9,443 bases of DNA from an uncultured Roseburia sp. Lineage in GTDB: Bacteria > Bacillota > Clostridia > Lachnospirales > Lachnospiraceae. Below the pieces are notes generated by a model that was given only the letters and a program-made list of their open reading frames with translations, ran no database searches and was not told where the DNA came from. The translations under genes and the position numbers were made by a program. Each line of letters begins with the position of its first letter. Within the stretch, counting starts at the first letter, position 1. The stretch is taken from positions 1-9,443 of the forward strand of contig CAKRLC010000102.1 of assembly GCA_934358955.1 (NCBI GenBank). The letters run 5' to 3'. This document shows, piece by piece, positions 6,966 to 9,443 of this stretch.

Positions 6966-7007
6966 AAGAAAACCGCGATTTGCCCTGAATCAAATCGCGG
7001 TTTTCTT
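6966..7007 (-). terminator. Long perfect inverted repeat, terminator of the DAHP synthase transcript
   Basis: AAGAAAACCGCGATTTG (6966-6982) and its exact complement (6991-7007) form a 17-bp stem with an 8-base loop and a GC core. The 3' arm ends in TTTTCTT on either strand, so it should work in both directions. It lies about 135 bases after the stop of the DAHP synthase gene, giving that mRNA a long 3' untranslated region. Confidence 0.8.
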
Positions 7008-7140
7008 ATTGTAACTATTCTCTTTTCGTAATTATAATACAATCATATTTGTATCAAATACTCTGCTGTAAAATTTTACGATTATATTGCGTCAAAAGTA
7101 TTACAGGTTTCTCTTTAGTACAATGAAACGTGTAATATAT

Positions 7141-8193
7141 TTACCATAAATCTGCCAGCTCATAAATAAGCTTCTCTGTCTTTTCCCAACCAAGGCATGG
7201 ATCTGTAATGGATTTGCCATAACAATGCTCACTGACTTTCTGAGCTCCATCTTCTATATAGCTCTCGATCATAAGACCTTTTACAAGATTATGGATGTCA
7301 CCTGATACTTTACAGCTGTGCATAATATCCTTACTAATTCGGATCTGTTCTAAATATTTCTTTCCGGAATTAGAATGATTTGTGTCGACGATCACTGCCG
7401 GATTTGCCAGCCCGGTCTCTTTTGTTGCATTAATATCTTCATAATGTTCCAACAGATTCTGAAGGTCTTCGTAATGATAATTTGGTATATTTCTTCCAAA
7501 TTTATCTACATAGCCACGCAAAATCGCATGCGCATACGGATTTCCTTTTGTCTTGACTTCCCATCCACGATATAAGAATGTATGCCCATGCTGTGCTGCG
7601 ATCATGGAATTCATCATCACAGAAATATCTCCCCCTGTTGGATTCTTCATTCCGACCGGAATTCCAAGTCCGCTGGCTGTCAATCTGTGTTGCTGATCCT
7701 CCACGGAACGCGCTCCAACTGCAACATAAGAAAGCAAGTCTGATAAATACCTGTGGTTTTCCGGATAAAGCATCTCATCTGCGCAGGTAAATCCTGTTTC
7801 CTTAATTGCTCTCGTATGCAGCTCACGGATTGCAATAATTCCTTTTAACATGTCCTCTTTCTTTTCCGGGTCTGGCTGGTGAAGCATTCCTTTATATCCT
7901 ACACCAATCGTTCTTGGCTTATTTGTATAAATTCTCGGAATCATGAAAATCTTATCTTCTACCTTTTCCTGTACCTTTCTCAGACGGGAAATATAATCGA
8001 TCACTGCGTCTTCATTGTCTGCAGAACAAGGTCCTATTACAAGAAGCAGCCGGTTGTCTTTTCCTTCAAATATATTGCGGATTGTTTCATCTCTTTTTTC
8101 CTTAACAGCCGCAATTTGTTCACTTACCGGAAACTGCTCTTTCAGTTCTTTTGGCGTTGGCAGCTTACGTAAAAATTCCATATCCATTTCCAT
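7141..8193 (-). CDS. aroF: 3-deoxy-7-phosphoheptulonate (DAHP) synthase, class I
   Basis: 350 residues, the length of AroF/AroG/AroH enzymes. It condenses phosphoenolpyruvate and erythrose 4-phosphate, the first step of the shikimate pathway to aromatic amino acids; cytosolic and metal-dependent. Visible active-site motifs: GPCS with Cys56, PRIYTNKPRT (Arg87, Lys92), GARSVEDQQHR (160-170), GMKNPTGG (Lys183), DTNHSNSGKK (His273), MIESYIEDG (Glu310) and YGKSITDPCLGW (Asp331), matching the metal and substrate ligands of E. coli AroG. GGAGGA lies seven bases before the first of three in-frame ATGs (M1, M3, M5), favouring M1. It is monocistronic here, with its own promoter and a 5' leader of about 155 bases. 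Which amino acid inhibits it cannot be read from the sequence; the paralogue letter is a label of convenience. Confidence 0.96.
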   Translation of the reverse strand: MEMDMEFLRKLPTPKELKEQFPVSEQIAAVKEKRDETIRNIFEGKDNRLLLVIGPCSADNEDAVIDYISRLRKVQEKVEDKIFMIPRIYTNKPRTIGVGYKGMLHQPDPEKKEDMLKGIIAIRELHTRAIKETGFTCADEMLYPENHRYLSDLLSYVAVGARSVEDQQHRLTASGLGIPVGMKNPTGGDISVMMNSMIAAQHGHTFLYRGWEVKTKGNPYAHAILRGYVDKFGRNIPNYHYEDLQNLLEHYEDINATKETGLANPAVIVDTNHSNSGKKYLEQIRISKDIMHSCKVSGDIHNLVKGLMIESYIEDGAQKVSEHCYGKSITDPCLGWEKTEKLIYELADLW

Positions 8194-8222
8194 TGTGGAC
8201 TCCTCCGTATATCATATCATTC

Positions 8223-8317
8223 GCAACTGATTCTTTCTCTCAAAACAAGCTCTGCTTCAAAATTCCTTTGAATAAGATTTTTGCCCAGTTGCTTCTCTGA
8301 TTTGTCTTTATTCAAAG
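8223..8317 (-). promoter_or_regulatory. Structured leader of the DAHP synthase gene with alternative stems
   Basis: In transcript order: arm A CTTTGAATAA (8317-8308), arm B GCAACTG (8292-8286), arm A' TTATTCAAAG, within 8277-8266 and extended by TCT with one bulge, and arm B' CAGTTGC (8229-8223). A pairs with A' and B with B', but B lies inside the A loop, so the two stems either exclude each other or form a pseudoknot. B' ends 17 bases before the ribosome binding site. No T-box consensus, aromatic-rich leader peptide or terminator T run is visible. Regulatory function is inferred. Confidence 0.45.
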
Positions 8318-8354
8318 CAATAATTTATTACTTTAAAGTGGTAAATCTTATATT

Positions 8355-8383
8355 AATATACATTCTTTTTACTGACTCGTCAA
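8355..8383 (-). promoter_or_regulatory. Promoter of the DAHP synthase gene
   Basis: On the minus strand TTGACG (8378-8383), 17-base spacer, TATATT (8355-8360). The -35 begins six bases after the stop codon of the flavoprotein gene and no terminator lies between, so some transcripts may come from upstream as well. Confidence 0.75.
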
Positions 8384-8389
8384 GAGATT

Positions 8390-9010
8390 TTACCTTATAA
8401 AAGATGTCTTGTTTCCTGTCTCAGCTTCCGGAAGACAAATTCCAGCTTTCTTTCCTGCTTCCAGGCAATTCATCATCCATGCCAGATTCCTTGCAAGATT
8501 TCTCATTGTCTGCATTCCTTCTTCATCCTGTTCGGCTTCACCCGGAACACATCCGTGTACAAAATTCCAGTATGTAGATCCAACGACCGGCATCTGTGAA
8601 ATTCCAAAATATTTATTCATCACATCAAAAGATGCACTTGTTCCACCTCTTCTTGCAACTGCTACCGATGCCCCCGGCTTAAACTGAAATGCTGCCTTAC
8701 TGCTGTAAAATGCCCGGTCAAGAAATGACAGAACACGTCCGCTCGGATGTGCATAATATACCGGTGTTCCGAATACAAATGCATCTGCTTCTTTCGCCTT
8801 CTTTATAAATTCATTCACCTTGTCATCTGTAAACACACATCCATCTGCGGTACACTGGCCACAGCCGATACAATCTCTTACTGCACCTGCTCCAATCTGG
8901 AAAATCTCATAATCAATTCCTTCTTTTTCAAGCTGCTTTCCAACTTCTTCTAATGCCCGGTTTGTGTTTCCATTCTGTTTTGGGCTTCCGTTTAACATCA
9001 ATACTTTCAT
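8390..9010 (-). CDS. Flavodoxin-family protein / iron-sulfur-flavoprotein-like NAD(P)H-dependent oxidoreductase
   Basis: 206 residues with the flavodoxin-like fold of the FMN_red/ISF group. MKVLMLNGSPKQNGNTNRAL (1-20) is the FMN-phosphate loop; GTPVYYAHPSGRVLSFLDR (81-99) and RRGGT (120-124) are further flavin and dimer motifs. Cys47, Cys50, Cys53 and Cys58 form C-X2-C-X2-C-X4-C, which fits the compact cluster motif of iron-sulfur flavoproteins (C-X2-C-X2-C-X4-7-C), so a 4Fe-4S cluster is possible. Cytosolic electron transfer or quinone/nitro reduction is the usual guess; the substrate is unknown. AAGGAGA lies seven bases before ATG. The gene starts 34 bases from the edge of the 224-bp mobile-like element, so its upstream region is, in large part, that element. 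Confidence 0.9.
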   Translation of the reverse strand: MKVLMLNGSPKQNGNTNRALEEVGKQLEKEGIDYEIFQIGAGAVRDCIGCGQCTADGCVFTDDKVNEFIKKAKEADAFVFGTPVYYAHPSGRVLSFLDRAFYSSKAAFQFKPGASVAVARRGGTSASFDVMNKYFGISQMPVVGSTYWNFVHGCVPGEAEQDEEGMQTMRNLARNLAWMMNCLEAGKKAGICLPEAETGNKTSFIR

Positions 9011-9029
9011 TTTCAGTTCTCCTTTTTTT

Positions 9030-9053
9030 ATTATATTGAGCTTTGGGTGTCAA
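9030..9053 (-). promoter_or_regulatory. Possible promoter parts upstream of the flavoprotein gene, -35-like hexamer inside the element end
   Basis: On the minus strand a perfect TTGACA (9048-9053) lies in the terminal repeat of the element, facing out, and a perfect TATAAT (9030-9035) lies in the flank. The spacer is only 12 bases, too short for a normal sigma-A promoter, so activity is doubtful. TATAAT may be paired with another weak upstream hexamer instead. Confidence 0.3.
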
Positions 9054-9268
9054 AAAGTCTGCATTTTAGTTTATGATGTCAGATTGCACAAAAAAATATT
9101 GCAAGTTTCATTGTGCAAAACATTCCGATAAGCCTCTGAAACGTGAACCGTGTTCAGCAGAGACTTCCACGCTTCATGAGTCTTATCTCCATTGCACAAA
9201 GAGAAACTTTCCATATTTCTTTTGTGCAATTTGACAATAAAGGTTATGATGTAGACCTTTTGGCATCT
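9045..9268. mobile_element. MITE-like non-coding element, copy 2 (224 bp, full length)
   Basis: Bounded by terminal inverted repeats: GGGTGTCAAAAAGTCTGCAT (9045-9064) at the left, and ATGTAGACCTTTTGGCATCT (9249-9268) at the right, which matches it inversely at 15 of 20 positions. Its right 89 bases repeat the left edge of the window. Inside are three successive hairpins: TTGCACAA/TTGTGCAA (9084-9118), TGAAACGTG/CACGCTTCA with one mismatch (9137-9176), and ATTGCACAAA/TTTGTGCAAT (9191-9230). No transposase or other coding frame is visible. No clear target-site duplication could be made out. Non-autonomous mobility is inferred from the repeat pair. Confidence 0.75.
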
Positions 9269-9289
9269 GAATTATATATAGAATGTGCC

Positions 9290-9335
9290 TTTTTATGTAA
9301 TAGGGAATTCCAAGGAATTTCCTATTATATAAAAA
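9290..9335. repeat. 46-bp near-perfect palindrome beside the tRNA terminator
   Basis: The arms 9290-9311 and 9314-9335 are 22 bases each around a 2-base centre. Only two position pairs are not Watson-Crick, and in a plus-strand RNA both would be G-U wobbles. The core is TAATAGGGAATTCC. It overlaps the T run of the tRNA terminator. No T run follows it on the plus strand. Confidence 0.8.
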
Positions 9336-9360
9336 AATCACCACTTTCTTAAGTGATGAT
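9331..9360 (-). terminator. Terminator of the tRNA-Lys gene
   Basis: On the minus strand ATCATCACTT (9360-9351), loop AAGA, AAGTGGTGAT (9346-9337) with one wobble pair, then a run of T (9337-9331). It begins nine bases after the end of the tRNA. Confidence 0.88.
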
Positions 9361-9369
9361 CTATCCAAA

Positions 9370-9442
9370 TGAGACATCGGGGATTCGAACCCCGGACAAC
9401 TTGATTAAAAGTCAAGTGCTCTACCAACTGAGCTAATATCCC
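9370..9442 (-). tRNA. tRNA-Lys, anticodon UUU
   Basis: A complete 73-nt cloverleaf on the minus strand. The acceptor stem GGGATAT pairs with ATGTCTC (two G-U pairs), D arm GCTC/GAGC, anticodon stem CTTGA/TCAAG with loop CTTTTAA (anticodon TTT), T arm CGGGG-TTCGAAT-CCCCG, discriminator A. CCA is not encoded, so it must be added after transcription. The gene begins one base inside the window edge, so any upstream tRNA partners are out of view. Confidence 0.97.
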
Positions 9443-9443
9443 A

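Larger units (their letters stand above)
6730..7140. other. Non-coding gap of about 410 bases, AT-rich
   Basis: Besides the promoter at 6762-6789 and the inverted repeat at 6966-7007 it holds a 12-bp perfect palindrome GTAAAATTTTAC (7068-7079), an imperfect inverted repeat right after the DAHP synthase stop (7100-7111 with 7125-7136, one mismatch) and TATAAT-like hexamers on both strands near 7031-7038. I see no convincing protein-coding frame; a 17-codon frame on the minus strand near 6840-6895 has no ribosome binding site. Confidence 0.6.

Noticed and set aside
8194..8354. T-box riboswitch or aromatic leader peptide before the DAHP synthase gene
   Set aside because: No AGGGTGG-like T-box sequence, no terminator/antiterminator T run and no short frame rich in Phe, Tyr or Trp codons.
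1..9268. A composite transposon made by the two element copies
   Set aside because: The enclosed genes are ordinary metabolic genes with their own promoters and terminators, the copies carry no transposase, and no outer target duplication can be seen.
9143..9352. Plus-strand frame of 69 codons across the element
   Set aside because: It runs out of the element through its terminal repeat and the unrelated palindrome, has no ribosome binding site and no protein-like composition.
1..9443. CRISPR array, toxin-antitoxin pair or defence genes
   Set aside because: No regularly spaced short repeats and no recognisable effector, toxin or nuclease motifs in any plausible gene.

Overview
The window looks like chromosome of a Gram-positive, low-GC anaerobe, most likely a Lachnospiraceae/Clostridia gut commensal. 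This rests on protein style (PatB/MalY lyase, CitMHS-type carrier next to a cytidylate-kinase-like protein, Cys-rich flavoprotein), strong purine-rich ribosome binding sites and T-rich intergenic DNA; it is inference, not a database result. All nine protein genes and the tRNA lie on the minus strand, so transcription runs from high to low coordinates.

Layout from right to left. A tRNA-Lys(UUU) (9370-9442) is followed by its own terminator, which abuts a 46-bp near-perfect palindrome. Next comes a 224-bp non-coding element with terminal inverted repeats (9045-9268), then a flavodoxin-family iron-sulfur-type flavoprotein (8390-9010), and a class I DAHP synthase (7141-8193) with its own promoter and a structured leader. 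A gap of about 400 bp holds a 17-bp perfect inverted repeat. It is followed by a small membrane-anchored protein of unknown function (6319-6729) and a two-gene unit: an ion-transporter-superfamily carrier (4880-6223) and a cytidylate-kinase-like protein (3857-4855), closed by a strong terminator. Last is a tight operon, ridA - patB-like C-S lyase - M20D amidohydrolase - marR (3641 down to 180), with a consensus-like promoter overlapped by two matching palindromes and a terminator at 101-163. The left edge (1-89) is the end of a second copy of the 224-bp element.

The most coherent system is the ridA operon. An amidohydrolase that could de-acylate N-acyl-cysteine conjugates, a PLP C-S beta-lyase that would release a thiol plus 2-aminoacrylate, and RidA, which hydrolyses 2-aminoacrylate to pyruvate and ammonia, form a complete chain for N-acyl-cysteine S-conjugates (mercapturate-like compounds). 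The MarR gene is the obvious candidate for the inducible repressor. The second notable signal is the repeated non-coding element (MITE-like) in direct orientation, 9179 bp apart, with internal hairpins and an outward-facing -35-like TTGACA in its ends.
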